A stretch of 64,000 nt of DNA, taken from the NCBI RefSeq assembly GCF_000768685.1, contig NZ_AVPK01000002.1, forward strand, positions 186,001 to 250,000. Reading direction: 5' to 3'. The notes beneath the pieces were generated by a model, which worked only from the letters and a program-made list of their open reading frames with translations, was not told where the DNA came from and made no database searches. The position numbers and the translations under genes are program-made. Positions 1-9,119 of the stretch are shown here, piece by piece. Within the stretch, counting starts at the first letter, position 1; each line of letters begins with the position of its first letter. The DNA comes from Knoellia subterranea KCTC 19937 (GTDB lineage Bacteria; Actinomycetota; Actinomycetes; Actinomycetales; Dermatophilaceae).

Positions 1-1171
1 CAGCGGCCTCGGCGCCCGGACGGACGACATCGGTCGACTGGTAGAGCGGCTTGTCACCCACGGCGAGACCGAGCTGGCCGTACTGGTTGAGCGCGTAATT
101 GTTCGTGATCGTGTAGGTGCCCTCTGGCTGCACGAGCATGCCCTCGTACTGCTCCTTCTCGGCGTCGGTCACGGGAACCGTCGCGAGCGGGGTGGGCGTG
201 ACGGGCGCACAGTCCGTGGCCGGCGTGAGGGTGGCGTCCGTGAGCTCGGTGAGGCCGCTGAACTCGGTGACCGTCGCCTCGACGTCGAAGCAGTCGCCGA
301 TCTCCGCGTCCGTCTGCCGGAACACGAAGATGCCGTCCGAGGCGCCCGGCGTCGCGTCAGTGGTGCCACCCGTGCCCGGCGTCTGCAGATACAGACCGTT
401 GAACCCACCGGTGGGGTAGACCGCGGTGACGACACCCTTGGTGGTGACGAGCTTGCCCTGCATCGCCGAGGCCGCGCCGGTGCCCTGGATCTCCGCGATC
501 GTCGCCGTGGTGGGCTCGGGGTCGGGGTCCGGGTCGGTTCCGCCGCCGGATCCGGCCGGGGAGGGAGCCCCAACGGTGAAGTCGACGGAGTTGTTGTCGG
601 TGTCAACGGTGCCGGAACGCGAAGCCGACGTCGTCGCCGAGAGGTTCCCCGTGGGCGCTGTCTCCGAGTAGTTCGCTGCCGCGCCGAAACCGACGAAGTC
701 AACGATCGACGTCACCGAGCCGCAATTGGTGCTGCACGACAGGGCCGACGTGCTATTGACGAGGGCGACCTTGCCGCTGGTCCCGCTCATGGGGATGGTG
801 CCCGTGGCGTTCGGAGTGGGCAGTGGGGTTGTTCCACCCGAGCCCGCCGCCTCCTGGACGAGGTAGTGGGCACCCGGCGCGAGGGTCCCGCTCAGGGGCG
901 TGACCTGCCAGGTGTTGCCAGCGGACGACGCGTACTGCACCGACATCCCCGCGAGGCTCACGGGGGATGAGCCGACGTTGCGCAACTCGATGAAGTCATT
1001 GGTCCACGTTGCTCCGGAGTTACCACCTCCTCCATAGACCTCGGAGATGACGACGGTGGTGGACACGGCGGCAGCCGGTGCGGCGGTGAGCAGAGCCGTG
1101 GCTCCGGCCAGGGGAAGGGCGACGAGCGGTGCGGCGATCGCGGCACACGTTCGGCGAGTGAACGCGGACAT
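1..1171 (-). CDS. Secreted nuclease-like protein with lamin-tail domain (5' part)
   Basis: The gene runs off the left edge, so about 390 N-terminal codons are visible. Translation from the ATG at 1171 gives an Arg-containing start and an Ala-rich signal peptide of about 37 residues. A lamin-tail (LTD) domain follows at roughly residues 38-165, beginning with the typical ISEVYGGGG. After a Gly/Asp/Pro linker near residue 205 comes an OB-fold-like region that opens with IAEIQG and continues with VTTKGVVTAVYP. This order is known from extracellular ExeM/NucH-type endonucleases, whose exonuclease-endonuclease-phosphatase domain would lie outside the window. The product is probably exported and acts on extracellular DNA, but the catalytic domain cannot be seen, so nuclease function is inference. 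No neighbour shares its transcript. Confidence 0.8.
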   Translation of the reverse strand, partial: MSAFTRRTCAAIAAPLVALPLAGATALLTAAPAAAVSTTVVISEVYGGGGNSGATWTNDFIELRNVGSSPVSLAGMSVQYASSAGNTWQVTPLSGTLAPGAHYLVQEAAGSGGTTPLPTPNATGTIPMSGTSGKVALVNSTSALSCSTNCGSVTSIVDFVGFGAAANYSETAPTGNLSATTSASRSGTVDTDNNSVDFTVGAPSPAGSGGGTDPDPDPEPTTATIAEIQGTGAASAMQGKLVTTKGVVTAVYPTGGFNGLYLQTPGTGGTTDATPGASDGIFVFRQTDAEIGDCFDVEATVTEFSGLTELTDATLTPATDCAPVTPTPLATVPVTDAEKEQYEGMLVQPEGTYTITNNYALNQYGQLGLAVGDKPLYQSTDVVRPGAEAA

Positions 1172-1340
1172 GTGGGTCCTAACAGGGAGTGGACAGGGAA
1201 CGAACCACCGCACCGTATGCCGCCCGCTCACCTTTCGCGGGCGAAAATGGTAAGCGTTCGGCAAAGTCTTGATGACCACGAGTTCATCGAGGCTCGGTGA
1301 GGACGGCCACGTGTCATGGGCACGGCCTAGGCTGACCGCC

Positions 1341-3482
1341 ATGGCGTCCCCACTGACGATGGAGATCGACGGCCCGGACGGAATGCGGGAGGTGCGGCTC
1401 TCCAGCCCGGATCGGCTCATGTGGCCGGGTGACGGGATCACGAAGGGTGACCTCGCGGCATACATGGTCTCGGTCGGTGAACCCCTGGTGCGCGCGATCG
1501 GGGACCGGCCGGTCACCCTCCAGCGTTTCCCCGAGGGCATCGACGGCGAGGAGTTTTATCAAAAGAATCCACCGAAGGGGATGCCCGACTGGATCCGCAC
1601 GGTGTCGTGCCGCTACCCGTCGGGGAGGCGGCATCCTCAACTCGTCGTCGACGAGGTCGCCGCGGCGGTGTGGGCGGTGCAGATGAACACGGTGACCTTC
1701 CACCCGTGGCCGGTCCGGACGGCGAACAACGACAACCCCGACGAGTTGCGCATCGACCTCGACCCGCAGCCGGGCCGCACGTTCACCGACGCGGTCGAGG
1801 CGGCGGTGGCGCTCCGCGAACTGCTTGCCGAGCTCGGACTGACGGGGTGGGCGAAGACGTCCGGCAACCGCGGCGTCCACGTCTTCGCGCGCATCGAGCC
1901 CACACACGAGTTCCTCGACGTGCGGCACGGCGTCATCGGGATCGCCCGCGAGCTCGAGCGGCGTCTGCCCGATCTCGTGACGACGAGCTGGTGGAAGGAG
2001 GAGCGCGGGGAGCGCGTCTTCGTCGACTTCAACCAGGCCTGCCGCGACCGGACCATCGCCTCGGCCTACAGCCCCCGACCTCTGGCCGGGGCGCCGGTCT
2101 CCATGCCGGTGACGTGGGACGAGCTGCCGACGGTCGCACCGGGTGACTTCACCGTCCTCACCGTCCCCGAGATCGTCGCCGACCGCGGCGACGCATGGGA
2201 GGGCATGGACGACACGGTCGGCGACATCGCGCCCGCAATGACGTTGTGGGACAACGACATCGAGCGTGGTCTGGGCGAGCTGAACTTCCCGCCCGACTAC
2301 CCGAAGATGCCGGGCGAGCCACCGCGAGTGCAGCCGAGCAAGCGGCGTCAGGACAAGTCGGATGCTGAGTACATGGCGCCCAAGGCGGAGCGCGACGCTG
2401 CGCTTCGCGAGGAGTGGGGTATGCCGGTCGTGCCCCCGATCCCGCCGATGCTCGCCAAGCCGTCGAAGAAGCTCGTCGAGGGCGAGGTGAGCTACGAGCC
2501 GAAGTGGGACGGGTTCCGTTCGATCATCTATCGCTCCGGCGACCTCGTGGAGATCGGCAGTCGCAACGAGAAGCCCATGACGCGCTACTTCCCGGACGTC
2601 GTCGAGGCCGTCCTCGCGAACTTCCCCGAGAAGTGCGTCGTCGACGGCGAGATCATCCTCGTGCGACCGGGGGAGGACCGTCTCGACTTCGACCTGCTCC
2701 AGCAGCGCATCCACCCGGCCGCATCGCGGGTCAAGAAGCTCGCTGCCGAGACCCCGGCGAGTTTTGTCGCGTTCGACCTGCTGGCGTTGGGGGAGCGCGA
2801 CCTCATGGGCGACCCGTTCGAGGTGCGCCGGGCCGAGCTGGAGAAGGCGTTCGCCGGCGTCGAGGCACCGATCCACCTCACCCGCGCGACCCGCGATCCC
2901 GCCGAGGCCCAGCAGTGGTTCGAGCAGTTCGAGGGGGCCGGCCTGGACGGTGTCATGGTCAAGCCGCTCGACGGGACCTACGAGCCGGACAAGCGGACCA
3001 TGCACAAGTTCAAGCACGAACGCACCGCCGACTGCGTCGTCGCGGGCTACCGCACGCACAAGAGCGGCGACGATCTCATCGGCTCGCTCCTGCTCGGTCT
3101 CTACGACGACGAGGGGACGTTGGCGAGTGTCGGCGTGATCGGGGCCTTCCCGATGGCCCGGCGCAAGGAGTTGTTCGAGGAGCTCCAGCCGCTCGAGACC
3201 GACTTCGACGACCACCCGTGGGCCTGGGCCAAGCAGGAGGAGGGCACCCGCACCCCGCAGAACGCCGCCGGCTCGCGATGGGCCGCCGGCAAAGACCTGT
3301 CGTTCACGCCGCTCCGTCCCGAGCGGGTCGTCGAGGTGCGCTATGACCACATGGAGGGCGTCCGCTTCCGCCACACGGCGCAGTTCGTGCGGTGGCGCGA
3401 GGACCGCGACCCCGAGTCCTGCACCTACGCCCAGCTCGAGGAGCCCGTGTCCTACGACCTTGCCGACGTCCTCCGTGGCTAG
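1341..3482 (+). CDS. ligD: ATP-dependent DNA ligase LigD (polymerase-ligase)
   Basis: The 713-residue protein has an N-terminal LigD polymerase/primase domain at about residues 15-290. It shows the metal-binding DLD at residues 139-141 and the SGNRGVH nucleotide-binding motif at 174-180. A Lys/Arg-rich linker leads to an ATP-dependent ligase domain with the adenylated lysine in KWDG at residue 388 and a C-terminal OB fold. The family joins double-strand breaks in bacterial non-homologous end joining together with Ku. The phosphoesterase domain of mycobacterial LigD is absent, and no Ku gene lies in the window. I chose ATG 1341 over the upstream in-frame ATG at 1269 because a TAGGCT hexamer lies 13 bases before it, suggesting a leaderless start, and because homology begins there. 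The next gene starts inside its last codons. Confidence 0.93.
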   Translation: MASPLTMEIDGPDGMREVRLSSPDRLMWPGDGITKGDLAAYMVSVGEPLVRAIGDRPVTLQRFPEGIDGEEFYQKNPPKGMPDWIRTVSCRYPSGRRHPQLVVDEVAAAVWAVQMNTVTFHPWPVRTANNDNPDELRIDLDPQPGRTFTDAVEAAVALRELLAELGLTGWAKTSGNRGVHVFARIEPTHEFLDVRHGVIGIARELERRLPDLVTTSWWKEERGERVFVDFNQACRDRTIASAYSPRPLAGAPVSMPVTWDELPTVAPGDFTVLTVPEIVADRGDAWEGMDDTVGDIAPAMTLWDNDIERGLGELNFPPDYPKMPGEPPRVQPSKRRQDKSDAEYMAPKAERDAALREEWGMPVVPPIPPMLAKPSKKLVEGEVSYEPKWDGFRSIIYRSGDLVEIGSRNEKPMTRYFPDVVEAVLANFPEKCVVDGEIILVRPGEDRLDFDLLQQRIHPAASRVKKLAAETPASFVAFDLLALGERDLMGDPFEVRRAELEKAFAGVEAPIHLTRATRDPAEAQQWFEQFEGAGLDGVMVKPLDGTYEPDKRTMHKFKHERTADCVVAGYRTHKSGDDLIGSLLLGLYDDEGTLASVGVIGAFPMARRKELFEELQPLETDFDDHPWAWAKQEEGTRTPQNAAGSRWAAGKDLSFTPLRPERVVEVRYDHMEGVRFRHTAQFVRWREDRDPESCTYAQLEEPVSYDLADVLRG

Positions 3483-4644
3483 TCGATCGGGGCTGCGCCG
3501 GGCGGCGACGGCGGCGGCAGCAGTGGGGGCCACCACGACGCTGGCGAGCGCTGCAGGGTCCCTCGCGGCAGCGGCATACTTCGCCAGAAAGGTGCTCACT
3601 CCGGAACGGAAGCGGCCCGACGACGTCGAACTCCTCGAGGTTCGTGACGATCGGCTGCTGCTGAGCGCGACCGCCGAGACGGTCGTGCCGGGACTCTATG
3701 GCCTCTGGCTCGATGGCGGTCGCGGACACGTGCGCATCGGCGATCTCACGGGGACCGACGTGGCGGACGGAACCGTCGAACGCCTCGTCCTCGGGCTCGA
3801 CGCGGGACGGCTCGCGCCCGGAGGTGCGCGCTTCAACGGCTACCACTACGCCGGCACGCCCGACTCCGACCTGGGATTGCCGACGGAGCATGTCGACGTC
3901 GAGGGCGAGCTCGGTCGCCTCCCGGCGTGGGTCGTGCCGGCGCGGGAGGGGCGCGGGTCGCGCTGGGCTGTCCTCGTGCACGGCCGGGGTGCGCGACGGC
4001 AGGAGGCGCTCCGCGCTCTCCCGGCGCTGCACGCGGCTGGATGGACCTCGCTCGTGCCGACCTATCGCAACGATGAGGACGTCCCGGCCGGCCCCGACGG
4101 GCGCTACAACCTGGGACTGTCCGAATGGCGCGACATCGAATCCGCGGTGGAGTATGCCGTCCGGTCCGGTGCCCGAGAGATCCTCCTCGTGGGGTGGTCC
4201 ATGGGGGGAGCCATCACCCTGCAGTTCCTCGACCGTTCGCCCCTCGCCGACCTCGTGTCACGTGTCGTGCTCGATGGCCCGGTCATCGACTGGGCCGACG
4301 TGCTCGATCACCACGCACGCATGCACCACGTGCCCCGCCCGGTCGGGACCCTGTCGCGCACGATGATGGGCCGCCCCTGGGGCAAACGCTTCGTGGGCGT
4401 TCACGAGTCCGTCGACGTCGCACAGACCGACTGGGTGCGCCGGGCCGACGAGCTGCGTCACTCGATCCTGCTCATCCACTCGGCCGACGACGAGTTCGTC
4501 CCCGTCGGCCCGTCCAGGGCTCTCGCCCAACACCGCCCGGACCTCGTCCACTTCGAGGAGTGGCGGGTGGCTCGGCACTGCAAGGAGTGGAACACCGATC
4601 CCGAGCGGTGGGAGCAGCTCGTCCGCGACTTCGCCGCCAACTGA
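3475..4644 (+). CDS. Membrane-anchored alpha/beta hydrolase
   Basis: The 389-residue product starts at a GTG that overlaps the end of ligD by 8 bases, so it is probably translated from the same transcript. An Ala-rich hydrophobic segment near residues 10-40 looks like a signal anchor. The C-terminal half is an alpha/beta hydrolase: nucleophile elbow GWSMGG with Ser242, an acid in SADDEF (Asp338), and a candidate histidine at residue 368 in RHC. The substrate is unknown; the family includes esterases and peptidases. The pairing with ligD may be only positional. Confidence 0.85.
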   Translation: MASRSGLRRAATAAAAVGATTTLASAAGSLAAAAYFARKVLTPERKRPDDVELLEVRDDRLLLSATAETVVPGLYGLWLDGGRGHVRIGDLTGTDVADGTVERLVLGLDAGRLAPGGARFNGYHYAGTPDSDLGLPTEHVDVEGELGRLPAWVVPAREGRGSRWAVLVHGRGARRQEALRALPALHAAGWTSLVPTYRNDEDVPAGPDGRYNLGLSEWRDIESAVEYAVRSGAREILLVGWSMGGAITLQFLDRSPLADLVSRVVLDGPVIDWADVLDHHARMHHVPRPVGTLSRTMMGRPWGKRFVGVHESVDVAQTDWVRRADELRHSILLIHSADDEFVPVGPSRALAQHRPDLVHFEEWRVARHCKEWNTDPERWEQLVRDFAAN

Positions 4645-4725
4645 GTTCCGATGGGTGGACGTGTCGAGGTCGGTGGGAATAGCCGCGCGGTGATCTCGGT
4701 TGCCGCCCTCGTGTGCACTCCCGCC

Positions 4726-4797
4726 ATGACTCCTGACCTGTGGCGCAAGCTTCACGTGGACCTGCGGATGGATGCGAGCGACCGCTGTCGTCCCTGA
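4726..4797 (+). CDS. Putative 23-residue cysteine-type leader peptide (uORF)
   Basis: This short frame from ATG 4726 ends 42 bases before the symporter start. Its core reads LHVDLRMDASDRC, which matches the pattern I know from actinobacterial 'putative leader peptides': Arg/Lys, LHVDL or RHIDL, an Ala-Ser segment, then Cys near the end. Such uORFs usually precede sulfur or cysteine genes and are thought to act by ribosome stalling at Cys codons. The Cys here is a TGT codon, rare at this GC content, three codons before the stop. After the stop the symporter Shine-Dalgarno is preceded by a complementary CTCC (4821-4824), which could pair with GGAG (4829-4832). Regulation is inferred, not shown. 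Confidence 0.6.
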   Translation: MTPDLWRKLHVDLRMDASDRCRP

Positions 4798-4839
4798 CGG
4801 CCTCCGACCCCCATCCACTTCTCCTCCAGGAGTTTCGTC

Positions 4840-6282
4840 ATGTCCAGCATCACTCCCGAAGCCACTGAGCCCGAACCCGCGCAGGCTGCGCCCACGGCAG
4901 GCCCCAAGCGTCCACGCGTCCCCTTCTGGGCCCAGGTCTTCATCGGCCTCGCTGCCGGTGTCGTGCTCGGCTTCGTCGCCCGCCAGTTCGACCAGGCCTG
5001 GCTGGCCGAGACCCTCAAGACCGTCGGCGGCATCTTCGTCCAGCTGCTCAAGGTCATCGTCGTCCCGCTCGTCCTCACGGCGATCATCGTGTCCATCGCC
5101 AACCTGCGGCAGGTGACGAACGCGGCGCGTCTCGCAGGGGAGACCCTCGTGTGGTTCGCCATCACGGCGGCCGCGTCCGTCGTCGTCGGCATCACCCTCG
5201 GCCTGCTCACCAATCCCGGTGCGCGCGCCACGCTCGACACGAGCGCCGCCAAGGCGCCGAGCCACACCGGGAGTTGGCTCGACTTCCTCACCTCGATCGT
5301 GCCCGGCAACTTCCTCGGCCTCGAGGTCTCGACGTCCGCCGACGAGGCCGGAGCGCTCACGTCGAGCCCCGACTTCAACATCCTGCAACTCGTCGTCCTC
5401 GGCATCGCACTCGGCGCCGCGACGCTCTCGGTCGGAGCCAAGGCCGAGCCGTTCGTCAACCTCACCCGCAGCGCGCTCGAGGTCTTCAGCAAGCTCGTCT
5501 GGTGGGTCATCAAGCTCTCCCCGCTCGGCACTGCGGCCCTCATCGGCTCGGCCGTCGCGAACTACGGCTGGGACCTGCTCGGGCCGCTGGCGATCTTCAC
5601 GGCCGACGTCTACATCGGCTGCGCCATCGTGCTCCTCGTGATCTACCCGATCGTCGCTCGTGCCAACGGTTTGAGCCCGGTGAAGTTCTTTGCCGGGGCT
5701 TGGCCCGCGATCCAGTTCGCTTTCGTCTCACGGAGCTCCATCGGCACCCTGCCCCTGACACAGCGCGTCGTGACGCACAACCTCGGGGTCTCGCGTGACT
5801 ACGCCTCCTTCGCCGTGCCGATCGGTGCGACGACGAAGATGGACGGCTGCGCCGCGGTCTATCCGGCGCTGGCGGCGATCACCGTCGCGCAACTCTTCGG
5901 TGTGGACCTTGGTCTCACCGACTACCTCCTCATCGCCTTCGTGTCGGTCGTCGGCTCGGCCGCGACGGCGGGTCTCACCGGCGCCGTCGTGATGCTGACC
6001 CTGACGCTGTCGACGCTCGGCCTGCCGCTCGAGGGCGTGGGGCTGCTTCTCGCCATCGACCCGATCATCGACATGATCCGGACGGCGACCAACGTCGCCG
6101 GTCAGGCGCTCATCCCGACGGTCGTGGCCAAGCGTCACGGGCTGCTCGACGAGGGCGTCTACAACGCGAACACCTTCGGTGGCGCTGACGCTCGTCTCGA
6201 GCTCGACGAGGACGAGGTCAGCGTGTCGCACTCCAGCGACACACGCGCCGACGACGAGTCCCGCGTGGCGGTCCCGGCATGA
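4840..6282 (+). CDS. Dicarboxylate/amino acid:cation symporter (DAACS), possibly cystine
   Basis: The 480-residue integral membrane protein has about eight hydrophobic segments, after a Pro/Ala-rich cytoplasmic tail of about 28 residues. Family signatures are [12 protein letters not shown] in the re-entrant loop region and the following [17 protein letters not shown], where glutamate transporters usually have NMDGT. The GCAxxYPA variant resembles TcyP-type cystine carriers, and the upstream leader peptide also hints at sulfur amino acids; both points are suggestive only. The start is preceded by AGGAG at 4828-4832. It overlaps the downstream monooxygenase gene by ATGA, so the two form one operon. 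Confidence 0.88.
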   Translation: MSSITPEATEPEPAQAAPTAGPKRPRVPFWAQVFIGLAAGVVLGFVARQFDQAWLAETLKTVGGIFVQLLKVIVVPLVLTAIIVSIANLRQVTNAARLAGETLVWFAITAAASVVVGITLGLLTNPGARATLDTSAAKAPSHTGSWLDFLTSIVPGNFLGLEVSTSADEAGALTSSPDFNILQLVVLGIALGAATLSVGAKAEPFVNLTRSALEVFSKLVWWVIKLSPLGTAALIGSAVANYGWDLLGPLAIFTADVYIGCAIVLLVIYPIVARANGLSPVKFFAGAWPAIQFAFVSRSSIGTLPLTQRVVTHNLGVSRDYASFAVPIGATTKMDGCAAVYPALAAITVAQLFGVDLGLTDYLLIAFVSVVGSAATAGLTGAVVMLTLTLSTLGLPLEGVGLLLAIDPIIDMIRTATNVAGQALIPTVVAKRHGLLDEGVYNANTFGGADARLELDEDEVSVSHSSDTRADDESRVAVPA

Positions 6283-7271
6283 GCCACGCAGGACCGCGGC
6301 TCTCGCTGCTCGACCTCGCCACGGTCGGGCGCGACCAGCCGATCAGTGAGGCGCTCGAGGCGAGCGTGACGTTGGCGCAGAAGGCGGATGAGCTGGGCAC
6401 CTTCGAGCGCCTCTGGTTCGCCGAGCACCACAACATGCCCTCGATCGCCTCCGCGGCGACCGCGGTCCTGCTCGCGCACGTCGCCGCCCGGACCGAGCGC
6501 ATCCGCGTCGGTTCGGGCGGCGTCATGCTGCCCAACCACTCGCCCCTCGTCATCGCCGAGCAGTTCGGCACCCTGGCCGAGCTGCACCCCGACCGGATCG
6601 ACCTCGGCCTCGGACGGGCCCCGGGGACCGACCAGGTGACGATGCGCGCCCTGCGTGTCGACCCGCGCGCCTCCGATCGGTTCGAGCAGGACGTCCTCGA
6701 GCTGCAGGGCTACCTGTCGGACGAGAGCATCGTCCCGACGATCAACGCCATTCCCGGGCGCGGCACGAAGGTCCCACTGCACATCCTCGGCAGTTCACTC
6801 TTCGGCGCGCACCTCGCGGCGCGCCTCGGCCTGCCCTACGCCTTCGCCAGCCACTTCGCGCCGGATGCGCTCCAGGCCGCAGTTGCGGTGTATCGCAACG
6901 AGTTCCAGCCCTCGGAGCAGTTGTCCGTACCACACGTCATCGCCGCGCTCAACGTCGTCGTCGCCGACGAGCAGGAACAGGCGGAAGCGCTGGGCGCCTC
7001 GGTGCTCAGGTCGCGTGTGCGTTCGCTCGCCTCGCGCGTGCCGGCGTATGCCGGCCGGCTGACTGACGCTGACATCGACCTCCTGCTCCACTCACCCGTG
7101 GGGCAGCAGGCTCAGCACATGCTGACGTACTCGGCCGTCGGCGATGCCGACACGGTCGGCCGCTACCTGACGTGGTTCGCCGAGCACGCGGACGCCGACG
7201 AGCTCATGGTCGTCAACGCGGCGCCGGGTCTCGACAGCAGGCTCCGCGCGCTCGAACTCCTCGCCGGCTGA
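6279..7271 (+). CDS. LLM-class flavin-dependent oxidoreductase (luciferase-like)
   Basis: The 330-residue protein is a single luciferase-like monooxygenase domain of the MsnO8-like subgroup. It shows the N-terminal [10 protein letters not shown], the WFAEHHNM motif and [26 protein letters not shown] split over the barrel, which are typical of the family. Such enzymes use reduced flavin and oxygen, and several act on sulfonates or other organosulfur compounds. Translational coupling to the symporter through ATGA suggests that the two handle the same imported substrate. The exact substrate cannot be read from the sequence. Confidence 0.88.
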   Translation: MSHAGPRLSLLDLATVGRDQPISEALEASVTLAQKADELGTFERLWFAEHHNMPSIASAATAVLLAHVAARTERIRVGSGGVMLPNHSPLVIAEQFGTLAELHPDRIDLGLGRAPGTDQVTMRALRVDPRASDRFEQDVLELQGYLSDESIVPTINAIPGRGTKVPLHILGSSLFGAHLAARLGLPYAFASHFAPDALQAAVAVYRNEFQPSEQLSVPHVIAALNVVVADEQEQAEALGASVLRSRVRSLASRVPAYAGRLTDADIDLLLHSPVGQQAQHMLTYSAVGDADTVGRYLTWFAEHADADELMVVNAAPGLDSRLRALELLAG

Positions 7272-7291
7272 CGTCCCCGCCACAGGTCGCA

Positions 7292-7387
7292 TCCCGAAGT
7301 CACCCAATTGGACACGCGAGCCGTCCCGAAGTCACCCAATTGGACACGCGAGCCGTCCCGAAGTCACCCAATTGGGTGACTTCGGGA
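7292..7387. repeat. Three 32-nt tandem repeat units, the last turned into a palindrome
   Basis: Two identical 32-base units start at 7292 and 7324. A third starts at 7356, but after its first 18 bases it continues as the exact reverse complement of its own first half. The repeat core is TCCCGAAGTCACCCAATTGG. There is no spacer between units, which rules out a CRISPR array. The block lies between two convergent genes. Confidence 0.9.
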
Positions 7388-7390
7388 CGG
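7353..7390. terminator. 38-bp perfect palindrome, probable bidirectional terminator
   Basis: A perfect inverted repeat with 19-base arms and no spacer is centred on AATT at 7370-7373. It lies 82 bases after the monooxygenase stop and 15 bases before the stop of the convergent reductase gene, a fitting place for a shared terminator. There is no U-tract, as is common in actinobacteria. Confidence 0.65.
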
Positions 7391-7404
7391 GGGTGGACCA
7401 GGGC

Positions 7405-8088
7405 CTACGGAGAGGTGACGCGCCAGAGGCCCAAGAGCGAGCCGTCCTCCTCGAGGAGGTGGACGATCTCGGCGTCGAGACCGGACGTCTCACCCAGCGG
7501 GGAACCGGCGACGACGCGCAGGTGGTCGCCACCGACGAGGCGCGGCGCCAACGTCAGGGCGAACTCGTCGACGACTCCTGCCTCGAGGAGGTCGTGGAAG
7601 AGGTGAGGACCGCCCTCGGCGAGGACGGCCGGCATACCGGATTCTCGCAGGCGACTCACGACGGCCGGGAGGTCGACGACATCGTCTCCGACGACCCAGA
7701 CGTCGTCGTCCTCGGTGCGCCCCGACGCGGCGCAGGTGACGAGGATGGCCCGGCCCTCCCCATCGGCGAGTGACTCGGGGAGGTGGCCGTGGGCGCTCAC
7801 GACGACGATCGGTGTGGAGCCCCGCCGATAGCCCTCTGCGCGGGCGGTTCCCGCGCCGACGAGGACACAGTCGGCGAGCTCCCGCTGGAGGTGGAAGACC
7901 CGACCGTCGGCGTCCGTGTTGATCGACCCGCTTCGCCCGTCTGCGCCCACGGCAGACCCGTCGAGAGTGCTGACGAAGTTCGCACGCACGCCGCCGCCCG
8001 AGGGCCACGCGTAGAGCCGCGCGAGAGCGTCGTCGCCGAGCAGGCCAGGGGAGAAGGAGCGTGAGCGGCTGTCGAGGAGGAGGCGCAC
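7405..8088 (-). CDS. RibD C-terminal-like pyrimidine/dihydrofolate reductase family protein
   Basis: The 227-residue protein shows the RibD_C fold. VRANFVSTLDGSAVG comes near the start, a central GAGTARAEGY follows, and later AEGGPHLFHDLLEAGVVDEF marks the NADPH-dependent reductase. In riboflavin synthesis this domain reduces the ribosyl side chain, but stand-alone copies like this one often have unassigned reductase roles. GTG 8088 was chosen because the conserved RLLLDS start follows at once, whereas the longer frame runs toward the divergent kinase gene. No other riboflavin genes are nearby. Confidence 0.82.
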   Translation of the reverse strand: MRLLLDSRSRSFSPGLLGDDALARLYAWPSGGGVRANFVSTLDGSAVGADGRSGSINTDADGRVFHLQRELADCVLVGAGTARAEGYRRGSTPIVVVSAHGHLPESLADGEGRAILVTCAASGRTEDDDVWVVGDDVVDLPAVVSRLRESGMPAVLAEGGPHLFHDLLEAGVVDEFALTLAPRLVGGDHLRVVAGSPLGETSGLDAEIVHLLEEDGSLLGLWRVTSP

Positions 8089-8138
8089 AGCGCGAGTCTC
8101 GCACCACCTGCGGCACCCATCACTGACAGGATGCTGGC

Positions 8139-9053
8139 ATGGCGAAGAAGAAGGCGAAGGACAGCAAGGACAAGAAGAGCTCGAAGGACGCCAAGGGCAA
8201 GGGCTCGGCGTCCGCACCCACGTCGTTCAGGGAGGCCCTGCGCGCAGGTGAGGGCTTCGACCTGGCTTCCCTCGACCCGCGATCGACACCCGGATTCGAC
8301 GGGGACAAGGTGGCAGGGGAGGAGGCCCTGGCCGGTCTCGGTGACGAACTCGCCGAGCTCCAGGAGCGCCTCTACGCCGAGTCCAAGGGCGGAGGCAAGC
8401 GCTCGGTCCTCCTGATCATTCAGGGCATGGACACGTCCGGGAAGGGCGGGATCATGCGCCACGTCGTGGGCGCGTTCGACCCGCAGGGTGTGGAGATCAC
8501 CTCCTTCAAGGCGCCCACCGACGAGGAGAAGAAGCACCCGTTCCTGTGGCGCATTCGCAACGCCCTGCCCAGCCCGGGTGACATCGGGGTGTTCGACCGC
8601 TCGCACTACGAGGACGTCCTCATCGTGCGTGTCCACGACCTCGTGCCACCCTCGCAGTGGTCGCGGCGCTACGCACAGATCAACGCCTTCGAGAAGAAGG
8701 TCGTCGAGTCCGGCACGACCGTCATCAAGGTGATGCTGCACATCTCGAGCGACGAGCAGAAGGCACGTCTGGCCGAACGGCTCGACCGACCGGACAAGCA
8801 CTGGAAGTTCAACCCCGGCGACCTCGACGAGCGTGCGTTCTGGGCGGACTACCAGGAGGCCTACCAGGTCGCCATCGACAAGTGCTCGACCGAGGTGGCG
8901 CCGTGGTTCGTCGTGCCGGCGGACCGCAAGTGGTACGCCCGCCTCGCCGTGACCGAGCTCGTCCTCGAGCACCTGCGCGCCCTCGATCCGCAGTGGCCGA
9001 AGGCCGACTTCGACGTCAAGGCGGAGCAGAAGCGCCTGGCTGCCATGCCCTGA
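8139..9053 (+). CDS. ppk2: PPK2-family polyphosphate kinase
   Basis: The 304-residue protein has a PPK2 domain. The Walker A motif GMDTSGKGG is at residues 96-104 and the Walker B/lid region FDRSHYED starts at residue 152. The enzyme transfers phosphate between polyphosphate and nucleotides; the SHYEDVL form resembles AMP/ADP-using members, but the class is not certain from sequence. The first 30 residues are a Lys/Ser/Asp-rich low-complexity tail. The gene is monocistronic: a divergent reductase gene lies upstream and a strong inverted repeat follows the stop. Confidence 0.92.
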   Translation: MAKKKAKDSKDKKSSKDAKGKGSASAPTSFREALRAGEGFDLASLDPRSTPGFDGDKVAGEEALAGLGDELAELQERLYAESKGGGKRSVLLIIQGMDTSGKGGIMRHVVGAFDPQGVEITSFKAPTDEEKKHPFLWRIRNALPSPGDIGVFDRSHYEDVLIVRVHDLVPPSQWSRRYAQINAFEKKVVESGTTVIKVMLHISSDEQKARLAERLDRPDKHWKFNPGDLDERAFWADYQEAYQVAIDKCSTEVAPWFVVPADRKWYARLAVTELVLEHLRALDPQWPKADFDVKAEQKRLAAMP

Positions 9054-9063
9054 TCACCCCCTG

Positions 9064-9115
9064 TGCCTTGTGTGCCCCAGCGCGAGCCAGAGGTCGCGCT
9101 GGGGCACACAAGGCA
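9064..9115. terminator. 22-bp perfect inverted repeat between convergent genes
   Basis: Arms at 9064-9085 and 9094-9115 are exactly complementary around an 8-base loop. The hairpin starts 11 bases after the kinase stop and ends 5 bases before the stop of the opposing gene, so it can serve both transcripts. Confidence 0.85.
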
Positions 9116-9119
9116 GGTT

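Noticed and set aside
1314-3599. 761-codon open frame antisense to ligD
   Set aside because: It mirrors ligD in the complementary phase; its composition is Arg/Leu/Val/Asp-rich with no domain, as expected of shadows in GC-rich DNA.
7292-7390. Possible CRISPR array
   Set aside because: The 32-nt units are directly adjacent without spacers, the third is a palindrome, and there are no cas genes.
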